Origin: a virus
Direction: 5' to 3' (one strand)
Virus record (IMG/VR): IMGVR_UViG_3300008954_000029
Span: 20,663 to 84,662 of that record
DNA length: 64,000 nucleotides
This document shows positions 23,851-31,904 of the stretch, piece after piece. The notes under the pieces are model-generated. The model did no database searches, was not told the origin of the DNA, and saw nothing but the letters and a program-made list of their open reading frames with translations. Position 1 is the first letter of the stretch, and the number at the start of each line of letters is the position of its first letter. The position numbers and the translations under genes were made by a program.

Positions 23851-26379
23851 TTTGTTGAAGCCGTAGCCAGAGAAGTATTCAAACAGGTCCCAAATCTGTT
23901 GGGATGTTGCGTAATCAATCTTCTTTTGTTCGCAACCGTCAATGAACTTCTTCTTAATCTTATTCTTTTCCTTCTCCACCTCCGCAACACCCTTCTTGGT
24001 CAGCAACTTGCGAAGTTTGTTGCCCTCGTCCAAAGAAATGTTGCGACCCAACTTGTGGGCCAACTCAGCAATCTGCTCTTGGAAGATCAAGAAGCCAGCA
24101 GTGTCTTTGGTTATGTCCTTAAAGACTTGATGGGGGTATTCAACACTATCAGGGTCGCGACGGGCTTCCACATAACTCTTATCTACGCCCGCACTCAACG
24201 GCCCAGGTCGGTAGATGGAGGTGATAGCAGCCAAATCAACCAAGTTCGTCGGCATTACCCGTTGGCATAGTTTTTGCGCACCACTTTCGGTGAATTGAAA
24301 GATTCCAGCCCAACTTCCATCGTGAAAGATGTTTTCATAGACATCTTGATCGTTAAAGTCAATCACCTCCGGGTGGAGATTCTTATTATAAAACTCACGC
24401 ACATCGTCAAATGTGGGATCTGCGATGCCTTCGTGGCGCTTCAAAATGTGACGGATTGCTCCCTCCATCATACGAAGTGATGCGAGGCCAAGAATGTCAA
24501 ACTTAATAAAGCCCATTGGCTCCAAATGCCTGACGTTTTGACCCTCCGTCCAAGGAGTTTGCCTAACACCCTTGCTGTTAATGAGCGGCATACGGGTATC
24601 AAGATCCTCGCCAATCACCACCCCACCAGCGTGCCTAGAACAAGACCGAATCTGTCCGTAAAGAACATTAATGTGAGTCTTGACTTGCGGATACTTCCTG
24701 AGGAAGTCTTGAAGCGACTTACTATACAACATCACTTCTTCAAAAGTAGGCGTATAGACACCAGCCTTGATGCCGTGTGCCTTCTTGGCCTCCGGTGTTG
24801 CCTCATAGAGCATTCGGCCAGTTACGAAATTGACCTCCGTAAAGGGAATGTCGTAGAACTTTGAAATGTCCTTAATAAGGCTGCGAAGTTGAAGAGTATT
24901 CCAGTTAGAAATGGGAACAACAGTCGTGTCGCCCCACTCCTGAATCAGATCCTCCTTCAAAGACATCGGGTCGCTTACGTCGTAGTCAATATCCGGGTAT
25001 CCCGCACCTTCTTCCGTCAGGAATCGCGAAAATTGAAGCTTATACTTCAAAGGATCAACTTGCGTAATCCCCATGACATACGAAATCAGCGAACCAGCAG
25101 CGCTTCCACGCCCAGCCCCAACAAGTTGGTCCTGAACGGCCCTATCAGCAATCGCCTTCATTGTTAGGAAATACTTGGAGAACCCACGCTTCTGGATTAC
25201 CTTGATTTCGCCCTTCAAGCGATCAACATACTCCTTGTTGTCTTCCAGGCCATTGGCTTTCAGGCCATCAACACAATACTGGACAAGCGCTTGGTCAGCA
25301 CTCACGCCATCCGGCACAACAAAGTCAGGAAGGCGAACCTCCGTGTCGGGGAAGAACGATTCCACCCGATCGTGGGCGATTTGGTGTGTGCGAACAATAG
25401 AATCCATCACCAAGTCATCGTTATAAGAGACATTCAACTCGCTGGCGAACCTCTTGTAGGACTCCCACATAGCATCGCCATTCTTTGGGTAGAGTTCGTA
25501 GTCCATGTCATCAAGAGACGCGGGGAGGTCAATGTCGAGCCACTCGGGCCGACGAGCCTTCCCAATCCAACCAAGCCGACGATAAAGTTCGCGGTCCTTG
25601 AACGTGTCTTGCGACGGGAAATGGCTATCGGCCGTCGAAATGAGATCGACGCCCATTTTTTGACACGTCTTAATGATGTATTGGTTTAGTTCGTGCTGCT
25701 CGGGGATGCGATTCCATTGAATCTCGCCGTACCAACGATCGCCGAAGACCTCCTGCATTTGCTGTGTGGTCTTATACATCGCTTGCATAACGGCATCGGG
25801 GCCGTCGTCGCGATTTCTCCAATAATCTTGAGCGTATACGCCGCCAAGACAGGCACTACTCGCAATGATGCCTTCACCATACTCTTTAAGAAGGCGATAA
25901 TCCATACGCGGATAGCGATAGAAGTTACCTTCCTTGAAACTTTCCGAAACCAACTTAAAAAGATTATTAAGCCCGGTTTGGTTTTGGGCCAAGAGAATCA
26001 AGTGGCTACGACGGCGTAGCAAGTCCTTCTTCTCGCCGCGAGTTTCCTCTTCAACGAAAGTCCCGATCTCCTCGTTACGCTTCTCCTTTAGAGCCTCAAC
26101 CTCCTGCTTCCACTTTGAAATGGAGGGAAGGAAGTAGGCTTCGCAACCGAAGATCGGCTTAAAGTCCTTGCCGTCCTTCTGCATCTTCTTGGCGTGCTGG
26201 GCTTGATAGACTAGCCCGTTGGCGTTTCCGTGGTCCGTGAGTGCCAAAGCATCCTGACCGGTCTCCCAAGCATAATCCATGTGCTCACCGGGATAACCGA
26301 GGCCGTCGAAAATGCTCGCATTCGAGTGGGCATGCAGGCCCACGAACTTGACGTGTGATTTAATTCTCTTCTTGCTCAT
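23554..26379 (-). CDS. dnaE: DNA polymerase III alpha, N-terminal fragment followed by N-intein
   Basis: The 941-residue product holds 843 residues of DnaE. An N-terminal PHP domain (FVGLHAHSNASIFDG, LALTDHGN) is followed by the polymerase palm with catalytic aspartates in GYPDIDYDVSD, and fingers (YRPGPLSAGVDKSYVEARRD). The DnaE part stops at FEYFSGYGFNK and the intein Cys1 begins directly, so the break lies in the highly conserved FNKSH region. A C-family replicative polymerase in a T4-like phage replaces the expected B-family enzyme. It starts 8 bp after an HNH gene. Confidence 0.95.
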   Translation of the reverse strand: MSKKRIKSHVKFVGLHAHSNASIFDGLGYPGEHMDYAWETGQDALALTDHGNANGLVYQAQHAKKMQKDGKDFKPIFGCEAYFLPSISKWKQEVEALKEKRNEEIGTFVEEETRGEKKDLLRRRSHLILLAQNQTGLNNLFKLVSESFKEGNFYRYPRMDYRLLKEYGEGIIASSACLGGVYAQDYWRNRDDGPDAVMQAMYKTTQQMQEVFGDRWYGEIQWNRIPEQHELNQYIIKTCQKMGVDLISTADSHFPSQDTFKDRELYRRLGWIGKARRPEWLDIDLPASLDDMDYELYPKNGDAMWESYKRFASELNVSYNDDLVMDSIVRTHQIAHDRVESFFPDTEVRLPDFVVPDGVSADQALVQYCVDGLKANGLEDNKEYVDRLKGEIKVIQKRGFSKYFLTMKAIADRAVQDQLVGAGRGSAAGSLISYVMGITQVDPLKYKLQFSRFLTEEGAGYPDIDYDVSDPMSLKEDLIQEWGDTTVVPISNWNTLQLRSLIKDISKFYDIPFTEVNFVTGRMLYEATPEAKKAHGIKAGVYTPTFEEVMLYSKSLQDFLRKYPQVKTHINVLYGQIRSCSRHAGGVVIGEDLDTRMPLINSKGVRQTPWTEGQNVRHLEPMGFIKFDILGLASLRMMEGAIRHILKRHEGIADPTFDDVREFYNKNLHPEVIDFNDQDVYENIFHDGSWAGIFQFTESGAQKLCQRVMPTNLVDLAAITSIYRPGPLSAGVDKSYVEARRDPDSVEYPHQVFKDITKDTAGFLIFQEQIAELAHKLGRNISLDEGNKLRKLLTKKGVAEVEKEKNKIKKKFIDGCEQKKIDYATSQQIWDLFEYFSGYGFNKCLSFSEKVTIYNKDKGKVADKQIGDVVVGDIVRSRDEDTGEDIFIPVEQVHHNGVKKVFEFTLDDGRKVRCTMDHKFRTKCGQMLPIKEILERELEIV

Positions 26380-26387
26380 TCCAATAC

Positions 26388-26837
26388 TTACCTTTTAAGC
26401 CTTCGCGACTTAGTTACACCTTCGCGACTTAGGATGCGGCTCACCTTGGTAATGCTCCACTTCTCTCCGGGAAACATCGTTTCCATTCTCTCCACGATTT
26501 CACGCAGCTTCCAACCAGAGTTGCGATAATCCACGACGGTTGAAGCCATAAACCACTTATCCCCCTTCGCCAGCTTCCCGTTTTCAACCTTGTAGCCAAA
26601 CGGAGCACCTCCCACCCACTCTCCACGAGCCTGCTTTTGCGCCAAGGCCTGCTTTGTCAATTTCCTGATCGACGGTCCTGAACCTTTGCTATGTACCGCC
26701 CAATGGCAATCTTGACAGAGGGAGACTGTCCTTTTACCTCCTAAGCTTCGGGGCACCACATGATGATCATGCAAGTCATCGCGCGAACCGCACTCAAAGC
26801 ACGATGTGCGCGCATTTGATTTATTCTTCTTCGTCAT
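26388..26837 (-). CDS. HNH endonuclease with recombinase-type C-terminal domain
   Basis: The 149-residue protein has a zinc-bound HNH core: CFECGSRDDLHDHHVVPRS, then LCQDCHWAVHSKG. The C-terminal half (GEWVGGAPFGYKVENGKL, then VVDYRNSGWKLREIVERM and ITKVSRILSREG) looks like the 'Recombinase' DNA-binding domain found after the catalytic domain of large serine recombinases. No resolvase catalytic domain is present. It is probably a free-standing homing endonuclease and lies 8 bp upstream of the fractured dnaE. It overlaps the gene before it by 17 bp. Confidence 0.75.
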   Translation of the reverse strand: MTKKNKSNARTSCFECGSRDDLHDHHVVPRSLGGKRTVSLCQDCHWAVHSKGSGPSIRKLTKQALAQKQARGEWVGGAPFGYKVENGKLAKGDKWFMASTVVDYRNSGWKLREIVERMETMFPGEKWSITKVSRILSREGVTKSRRLKR

Positions 26838-27711
26838 CGATTCCTATTGGGTTAAGTTCTCTATAGTATAGCATCTTTTTAGATGGCCGCGCAAGTAAAT
26901 TCGCCTCTTCCGAGCCTAAAAAGTTGGTCAAGTTGTCCCAACTGTCTATTCGGTAATACCACGGCAATTCCACCTCTTTTGCTCCATCCATTATAACAGA
27001 TTCATAGACCTTGTCAAGAGAAAATTTTCGGGCTGAATTTCTTTCTTCTAATGGGAGCTTGTCGTAATTTTCATTATAAACATACGTCTCCGGGTCAAAC
27101 GTGCCGGTGCCACTTTTCATTGTTCTGAGGATTGTTTTGTATTCTTCCTCACGGAAAGAAAAACCAAGGTATTCTCCGTCCTTAAAAGTCTTTCCTTCAT
27201 AGGACAAGCAAAATAAGTCCTTGCCTGAAATGTCCCTGCGATGGGGGCGCAGAATCTTGGGGTCATACACGCCATAAGGGTAAGAAACATAGTATTTCTT
27301 GGGGACGGCCCACTTGCTTATACGATGAGCAACCCACCACGCCATAAGGGCGCCTTGCATCACGCTCCACCCGTAACAATCTATCTTATCACGATACTTT
27401 GGGTGGATGGGGACATAGTAAATGGGGATCGACCTTTGGTTCTCAAAAGCGTTTCTATCAAATGCCCTATAGAGCCACACAGGATCCTGGACGTAGTCAC
27501 CGATCCGATGTCGGATGAGGGGCTGCATGTCATCATTACAAACAATCCAAATTGTATCCGCTCCCGCAAAGGCACACTCCACCACAGACCTCTCAATGGC
27601 GAGATAGTTCTGCGCTATTGGTTGTAGGCAGTCGTGCCAAGGAAAACCAAAGTCCCCCTCAAAGCCAGCGACAGGAATGACGCCTACTAGATGGTCGTGT
27701 CCCTTACCCAT
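26821..27711 (-). CDS. Nucleotidyltransferase-like protein of unknown substrate, 296 aa
   Basis: The N-terminus (VGVIPVAGFEGDFGFPWHDC, then LQPIAQNYLAIERSVVECAF, GADTIWIVCNDD) has the layout of nucleotide-sugar or NTP transferase (GT-A-like) proteins: a first strand, a loop, an 'early' helix, and a strand ending in acidic residues. A canonical GxGxRxxP signature is absent, so activity is uncertain. The rest is Tyr/Asp-rich. It overlaps the next gene by 8 bp, and with purA forms a three-gene run, possibly for nucleotide or DNA modification. Confidence 0.55.
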   Translation of the reverse strand: MGKGHDHLVGVIPVAGFEGDFGFPWHDCLQPIAQNYLAIERSVVECAFAGADTIWIVCNDDMQPLIRHRIGDYVQDPVWLYRAFDRNAFENQRSIPIYYVPIHPKYRDKIDCYGWSVMQGALMAWWVAHRISKWAVPKKYYVSYPYGVYDPKILRPHRRDISGKDLFCLSYEGKTFKDGEYLGFSFREEEYKTILRTMKSGTGTFDPETYVYNENYDKLPLEERNSARKFSLDKVYESVIMDGAKEVELPWYYRIDSWDNLTNFLGSEEANLLARPSKKMLYYRELNPIGIDDEEE

Positions 27712-28450
27712 ACGGATTTATGATTATATCATCGTATTCATCAGGAATCAAGTCCTTTGTTTCAATAATCTCTCTTCGGTCGTATGCTAGTTTTATTGAA
27801 ATACGGTAATGTTCGCCTGTTTCCTTATTTATGCCGTTCTTGCGACCCTGAATACCAGCCTCTTTCATCATGTCCAACACCTTGTACCGGACATAGATCT
27901 CTAACGCTTCGTTTTCTTTAATTCCCTCGGGACCAAAGTAGGAAATGGCCACTAAATTACGATCTTTTAGGTACTCTTCGTCATTAATAAAATGAACTTC
28001 TCTCACAAAGTCTTCATCTGAGGTAAGTTTCTTTATATCGTGTGGAGCGCAAGACGGTATGTCATACCAGTCTAACACCTTGTAGCCCAAAGTATCTTTT
28101 TGATAGGAAGCCTGTATTCCTTCAACGTTTTGGTCATCAAAGACATACAACTTGTCGTATTGTACCCGGAACACGCGAGAGTTCTGCGTCACAACTTTAA
28201 CCAAATTATCTTCTTCAATACGAACGTTGGAAACCTTATCAGCGAACATACTGAGTCCTCGCAAGCTCAAGTCTGCTAGTAGTTTGTCTCGCAGGGCTGT
28301 GGAATTCTGGTGGCCTTCAACCAAATCAAACGGACGAGACTTCTCCAAATGGTTTAAAATAAGGGGATACTTGTTCTCGTAACTGTACCGTACAGCGTCC
28401 GTATTGCCCCCTATAACAACGCCTTCAAACTTATAAATGTGGTTATTCAA
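27704..28450 (-). CDS. Hypothetical protein, 248 aa, beside purA
   Basis: A TTG at 28450, 7 bp after the purA stop, is the likely start (NNHIYKFEGVVIGGNTDAV follows); an ATG 54 bp upstream would overlap purA and add a basic stretch with no logic. The N-terminus VVIGGNTDAVRYSYENKYPL could be a nucleotide-binding loop. Other segments are YDKLYVFDDQNVEG and NLVAISYFGPEG. No family recognised. It overlaps the next gene by 8 bp. Confidence 0.55.
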   Translation of the reverse strand: MNNHIYKFEGVVIGGNTDAVRYSYENKYPLILNHLEKSRPFDLVEGHQNSTALRDKLLADLSLRGLSMFADKVSNVRIEEDNLVKVVTQNSRVFRVQYDKLYVFDDQNVEGIQASYQKDTLGYKVLDWYDIPSCAPHDIKKLTSDEDFVREVHFINDEEYLKDRNLVAISYFGPEGIKENEALEIYVRYKVLDMMKEAGIQGRKNGINKETGEHYRISIKLAYDRREIIETKDLIPDEYDDIIINPYG

Positions 28451-28457
28451 TATACTT

Positions 28458-29450
28458 CTAGATGGCCTCTTTATTCGAACTAAAAACGACCTCCACCTCA
28501 TCATTAATGTTTTGAGTAATAAATTCCTTCATTTCGTTTGAATTATCAAAATCAAGAATTTGCTGATCTAGGATTAAGCGGTATTCACCAACCTCTTCCA
28601 GGACATCAACCTTGTTGATGATCAGGTTTGTTACTCCATTGATGTTAGAGGCCTTTTGGAGGAGATTTAAATCCATCCAATTACATTGCCTTGGACGACC
28701 GGTAGTAGCACCGTATTCTTCGCCTGCGTCACGAATAGCATTGAAAATAGCGTCCTTAGGTTGGAACTTCTTGGCCCCGACGTAGGTTTCGTACATCTTC
28801 GCTACGCCATAGACGTTTCTTAAAGAACGTGGGGGTACTCCGTTAAGAAATGCTGAAGCAGTCGTGCAGTGAGATGAAGTAACAAAAGGATAATCACCCC
28901 AATCAACGTCCAGTCCAAATCCCTGGGCGCCCTCAAAAAGTATCCGCACGTCTTCGCCACTTTCATGAAGTTCTTCGTAAAGATCGACAATAAATTCTTG
29001 AAGTACTTCAACGTTTTCGGCTCTTACTCCCTTTCTTGCGTACTTATCGCGATAGGCGGGCCCATTTCCTCGTTTCGTTGTTCCGATAGCAGTGTCCCTT
29101 CCATCTTCACGGAGGTGGTCTCGTGTGATGACATGTGTATTGCGTGCAATACGTACAAATCGTCTAGCGGGTATTCCTGCTTCTTCGAGTTCCTTGATTT
29201 CAGCGAAAAACTGATCAGGATAAACAACGCACCCAGGCCCAATAATAGACTTGACGCCGTGCAAAACTCCGCAAGGTATGTGGTGAGTGACGAGCTTTTG
29301 TCCATTATGGTAAATAGTGTGGCCAGCGTTTTGACCACCATTGTACCTTATGACATGTGTGTAGTCCCCGTTCTTACACAAATGGTTTGTTACTTTACCC
29401 TTTCCACAGTCTCCATACTGTAAATCCACCACCACATCTGCGATCATCAT
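28458..29450 (-). CDS. purA: Adenylosuccinate synthetase (short form)
   Basis: The 330-residue protein has the PurA motifs: VVDLQYGDCGKGKV (canonical GDEGKGK with E replaced by C), GGQNAGHTIYH, IGTTKRGNGPAY, LFEGAQGFGLD and GATTGRPRQCNWMD. It would join IMP and Asp using GTP to form adenylosuccinate. At 330 residues it is about 100 shorter than E. coli PurA and has the size of archaeal or viral forms. The catalytic Asp is retained, so it is not a standard PurZ (the diaminopurine enzyme, in which this Asp is replaced). It lies upstream of two unknown enzymes in the same transcription unit. Confidence 0.9.
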   Translation of the reverse strand: MMIADVVVDLQYGDCGKGKVTNHLCKNGDYTHVIRYNGGQNAGHTIYHNGQKLVTHHIPCGVLHGVKSIIGPGCVVYPDQFFAEIKELEEAGIPARRFVRIARNTHVITRDHLREDGRDTAIGTTKRGNGPAYRDKYARKGVRAENVEVLQEFIVDLYEELHESGEDVRILFEGAQGFGLDVDWGDYPFVTSSHCTTASAFLNGVPPRSLRNVYGVAKMYETYVGAKKFQPKDAIFNAIRDAGEEYGATTGRPRQCNWMDLNLLQKASNINGVTNLIINKVDVLEEVGEYRLILDQQILDFDNSNEMKEFITQNINDEVEVVFSSNKEAI

Positions 29451-29460
29451 TTCTCCTTTG

Positions 29461-29934
29461 TTAATTTATTAGCTTGTGATATTCTTTAATTGACTTAATT
29501 TTATTTTCTATTCTTTTCGCCAATTTAAGGACTCTATTGGCGTACCTCTTGGAAGACTTCAATTTCTTACATCTGTATCCACCATTGTACCCGCACAAGC
29601 CCCTCTTATACCTTCCCTTACCATAATCATACACCCAAAACGCCAGCGTCTTTGCCCCCACCTCTATTGACTTCCTGGGGTCCTTCAACTGGTTACAGGT
29701 TACTTTCGGTCTTGTGTACTTGGGCAGTACCTGTGTTAGTCCACAAGCACCACTTCTACTGACTGCTTCTGGCTTCCACCTGCTCTCCTCATTTATCAGG
29801 GCCACCAAAACTCTCGACCTTACCTTGTTCTTCTGTGCCTGTTCCACAAGATAATCCATGTGTTCACACGCAACTGCCGAATTTGGAAGTTGGATGGAAA
29901 TCACAGACATACATAATAGTTGTGCCAGAGTCAT
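29461..29934 (-). CDS. Lytic transglycosylase (SLT-type), secreted
   Basis: The 157-residue protein starts with a hydrophobic signal (LAQLLCMSVISIQLPNSAVA) and has a lysozyme-like SLT domain: VALINEESRWKPEAVSRSG with the catalytic Glu, then ACGLTQVLP and CGYNGGYRC. It would cleave peptidoglycan glycan strands. It is a second cell-wall enzyme besides the amidase at 15753; it may act in genome entry or in lysis. It overlaps the thyX stop by 4 bp (ATGA). Confidence 0.85.
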   Translation of the reverse strand: MTLAQLLCMSVISIQLPNSAVACEHMDYLVEQAQKNKVRSRVLVALINEESRWKPEAVSRSGACGLTQVLPKYTRPKVTCNQLKDPRKSIEVGAKTLAFWVYDYGKGRYKRGLCGYNGGYRCKKLKSSKRYANRVLKLAKRIENKIKSIKEYHKLIN

Positions 29935-30644
29935 ACGTGCCCTCGCAACTCTCTATACGCAGAGACGGTCGTTGGCCACAGTTCTGTGGCGATGTCCAGG
30001 CAGGCTTGCGCAACTCTTTGAATTTCCCACTGTGCGTGAGCGTCTAAACGTAGGTCAATGAATTTGAGAAGATTAGACAAGTTGGCTGTTCCGTAATATT
30101 CCGTGTAGAGATTCTGCGGAAGGACTCCACGGGCTTGTTCGCGACACACACCGGCAGCAAGCAACTCTTCATACACAGATACAGAAGTCGCGTGATGGGC
30201 TTTTACCTTCTCGCTAGCCAAAAGATAATAATACTCGGGCAGCTCGGGATTTATCAATTCTTCCTCATTTGAAGCCTGCCTGTTAGACTTGTGTTGTGTC
30301 CTAAAAGCCTCTGGCTCGTAGAATTGAAGGTTCTCATCAGTGTACCTGCGGGAAACCTCATTGTAGGACCAAGTTCGGTGCCTATGGTGCTGACTCCTGA
30401 TGAACAACGGTACGACAAACTTGAATGTCGCCCCACAATGCTCCAGAGTGGATGTGTGGCGATTCTTAATAAGATACTTTATTAATTTCTTATCTTTTTC
30501 ATCCAACTCTTCCTTATACTTGCCGAAACTTACACGGGCAGAGTTGACCACCATCTTGTCGTCACCATAATGCTGGATTAATTGAACCTTTCCAATGTCG
30601 TCACCGTAAAGATCAACTGAAATCTCCTTTGATTCGTCATTCAT
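29931..30644 (-). CDS. thyX: Flavin-dependent thymidylate synthase
   Basis: The 237-residue protein has the ThyX signature RHRTWSYNEVSRRY (consensus RHR-x7-8-S) at about residues 72-85 and supporting features (NSARVSFGKYKE, TLEHCGATFKFVV, FIRSQHHRHR). It methylates dUMP to dTMP using FAD and methylenetetrahydrofolate. With dUTPase, dCMP deaminase and RNR it completes dTTP supply. Length fits the family. It overlaps the GroES-like gene and the transglycosylase gene. Confidence 0.95.
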   Translation of the reverse strand: MNDESKEISVDLYGDDIGKVQLIQHYGDDKMVVNSARVSFGKYKEELDEKDKKLIKYLIKNRHTSTLEHCGATFKFVVPLFIRSQHHRHRTWSYNEVSRRYTDENLQFYEPEAFRTQHKSNRQASNEEELINPELPEYYYLLASEKVKAHHATSVSVYEELLAAGVCREQARGVLPQNLYTEYYGTANLSNLLKFIDLRLDAHAQWEIQRVAQACLDIATELWPTTVSAYRELRGHV

Positions 30645-30918
30645 TTACAATGCCAACAACGTGGTTCTCAAGGATCAGGTGTACTTCTTCGTCCAAGATC
30701 CTGACCTTCTCTATCATTGGTGCATTGACCGCAATTAGCGTCTTTTTAACAAAATGCTTAGCACAGTCATCAGCGACGGCCACCACCCGGCAAAGCTTGT
30801 ATTGCTCGCTTCGTGGATTATAATTCTCCGGAAGTAAAACGCTTGATTTACTCTTATCCTTCGGAAGTTGAATAAGCTCAACTTGAAGGTGTCGGTTAAC
30901 AGGCTTGAAATTCACCAT
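30637..30918 (-). CDS. GroES/gp31-like co-chaperonin
   Basis: Start taken at the ATG at 30918 (GGAG just upstream); a TTG nine bases earlier is possible. The 93-residue protein starts FKPVNRHLQVELIQL and ends EVHLILENHVVGIVNE. The two ends match the GroES barrel (KPLxDRVLVxxxE and xYLILxEDDILAVI), with a middle part (LCRVVAVADDC) like the GEVVAVG strand. It is probably the partner of the GroEL encoded at 12522, although the two genes are 17 kb apart. Sequence divergence leaves some doubt. Confidence 0.7.
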   Translation of the reverse strand: MVNFKPVNRHLQVELIQLPKDKSKSSVLLPENYNPRSEQYKLCRVVAVADDCAKHFVKKTLIAVNAPMIEKVRILDEEVHLILENHVVGIVNE

Positions 30919-31009
30919 TTTCTCCAATAATGTGATTCAAAAACGATATGGTCTAATTGTAACGCCAAACGAGGTATTTGTTAATCACGCAATTGGCAAT
31001 TATGCAATT

Positions 31010-31855
31010 TTATTCGTCCTCGCACTCATCGTCATCGGCGATATCGACGTCCTCGGGTACCTCTTCGCCACGAAGGCGCGCGCACTCTTCGAATGTCATG
31101 TTATTGTCGAAAATAAAGTGATAATCGTTGTCCCTGAGCAGGTTGTAAACCCTCTCGATGGGAATGAAGTAACCCATGTGCGTGATGGGGTCGCTGCTGA
31201 AGCCCATGGGTTGTACTGTGATCCTGGAAGGGATTCCAATGTATTCGTATTTCTTCCTCTCGTCCGAGTAACGATAGAGGGCTCCTCCGGAGTTTCCAAA
31301 AATAGTCTGGGCAGTCGACATCCAATAGCGGTAATGGCTGATCTCATCATCCATGTAACAAATGTGACCGCTTGTGGCGATTGGGGCGTGGCCTAAGGAC
31401 GCACCGACAGCATAGCAGGGATCAAAAATGTGAATGTTTTCGATGTCGCTCTCTGGGAACAGATTTGCGACATAAGGAGCACGGGTCTCCTTGTCGCGGA
31501 CACGCAGGAGGGCCCAGTCCTGGCCGCCTTCCACCTCTGAATAGGCGACGATGTCCGCCTCAATAGCAAAACTACCAATACAGTGTGAATAATTGTTGTA
31601 TTTAAAATATTCCACGTATACTGTATCAAGGATCTCGGTATCCATCTTCTTTTTCTTTACTGGATTCCATCTTTTCTCAACCTTAATACACTTTGCGACT
31701 ACGTGGTGGTTGGTAATGACATAGGTGTGAAACTCGTCTCCGTGCTTCTCTGAATAGACAACGGTACCCGAACCACCAGAGCCCTTTGCTCTAACGCGGA
31801 CGGTAGGGTAGAACATCTCTTCGTGCTTTTTAATAATTTTTGGTGATACAGGCAT
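31010..31855 (-). CDS. Trypsin/HtrA-like serine protease, cytoplasmic
   Basis: The 281-residue protein has no signal peptide. Catalytic triad regions are visible: TYVITNHHVV (His), EVEGGQDWALLRV (Asp) and IFGNSGGALYRY (Ser). This resembles the protease domain of HtrA without PDZ. The C-terminus is strongly acidic (EEVPEDVDIADDDECEDE). A second chymotrypsin-fold protease, at 1900, is a lipoprotein, so the two act in different places. The ATG has AGGAG upstream. The substrate is unknown. Confidence 0.8.
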   Translation of the reverse strand: MPVSPKIIKKHEEMFYPTVRVRAKGSGGSGTVVYSEKHGDEFHTYVITNHHVVAKCIKVEKRWNPVKKKKMDTEILDTVYVEYFKYNNYSHCIGSFAIEADIVAYSEVEGGQDWALLRVRDKETRAPYVANLFPESDIENIHIFDPCYAVGASLGHAPIATSGHICYMDDEISHYRYWMSTAQTIFGNSGGALYRYSDERKKYEYIGIPSRITVQPMGFSSDPITHMGYFIPIERVYNLLRDNDYHFIFDNNMTFEECARLRGEEVPEDVDIADDDECEDE

Positions 31856-31895
31856 AATCGTCTCCTAAGTTAGTGCGCTGGGCGCAGCCTTACAT

Positions 31896-31903
31896 TAAAT
31901 AGT
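31896..31903 (-). promoter_or_regulatory. ACTATTTA gene-boundary motif
   Basis: Coding-strand ACTATTTA begins two bases after the nrdJ stop codon, 40 bp before the ATG of the serine protease gene. Confidence 0.45.
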
Positions 31904-31904
31904 C

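Noticed and set aside
28458-29450. PurZ (2-aminoadenylosuccinate synthetase of diaminopurine-DNA phages)
   Set aside because: PurZ has the catalytic Asp of PurA replaced; here the Asp is kept in GDCGKGK, and no DatZ-type HD phosphohydrolase is seen. The MazG-like gene alone is too common to support Z-DNA.
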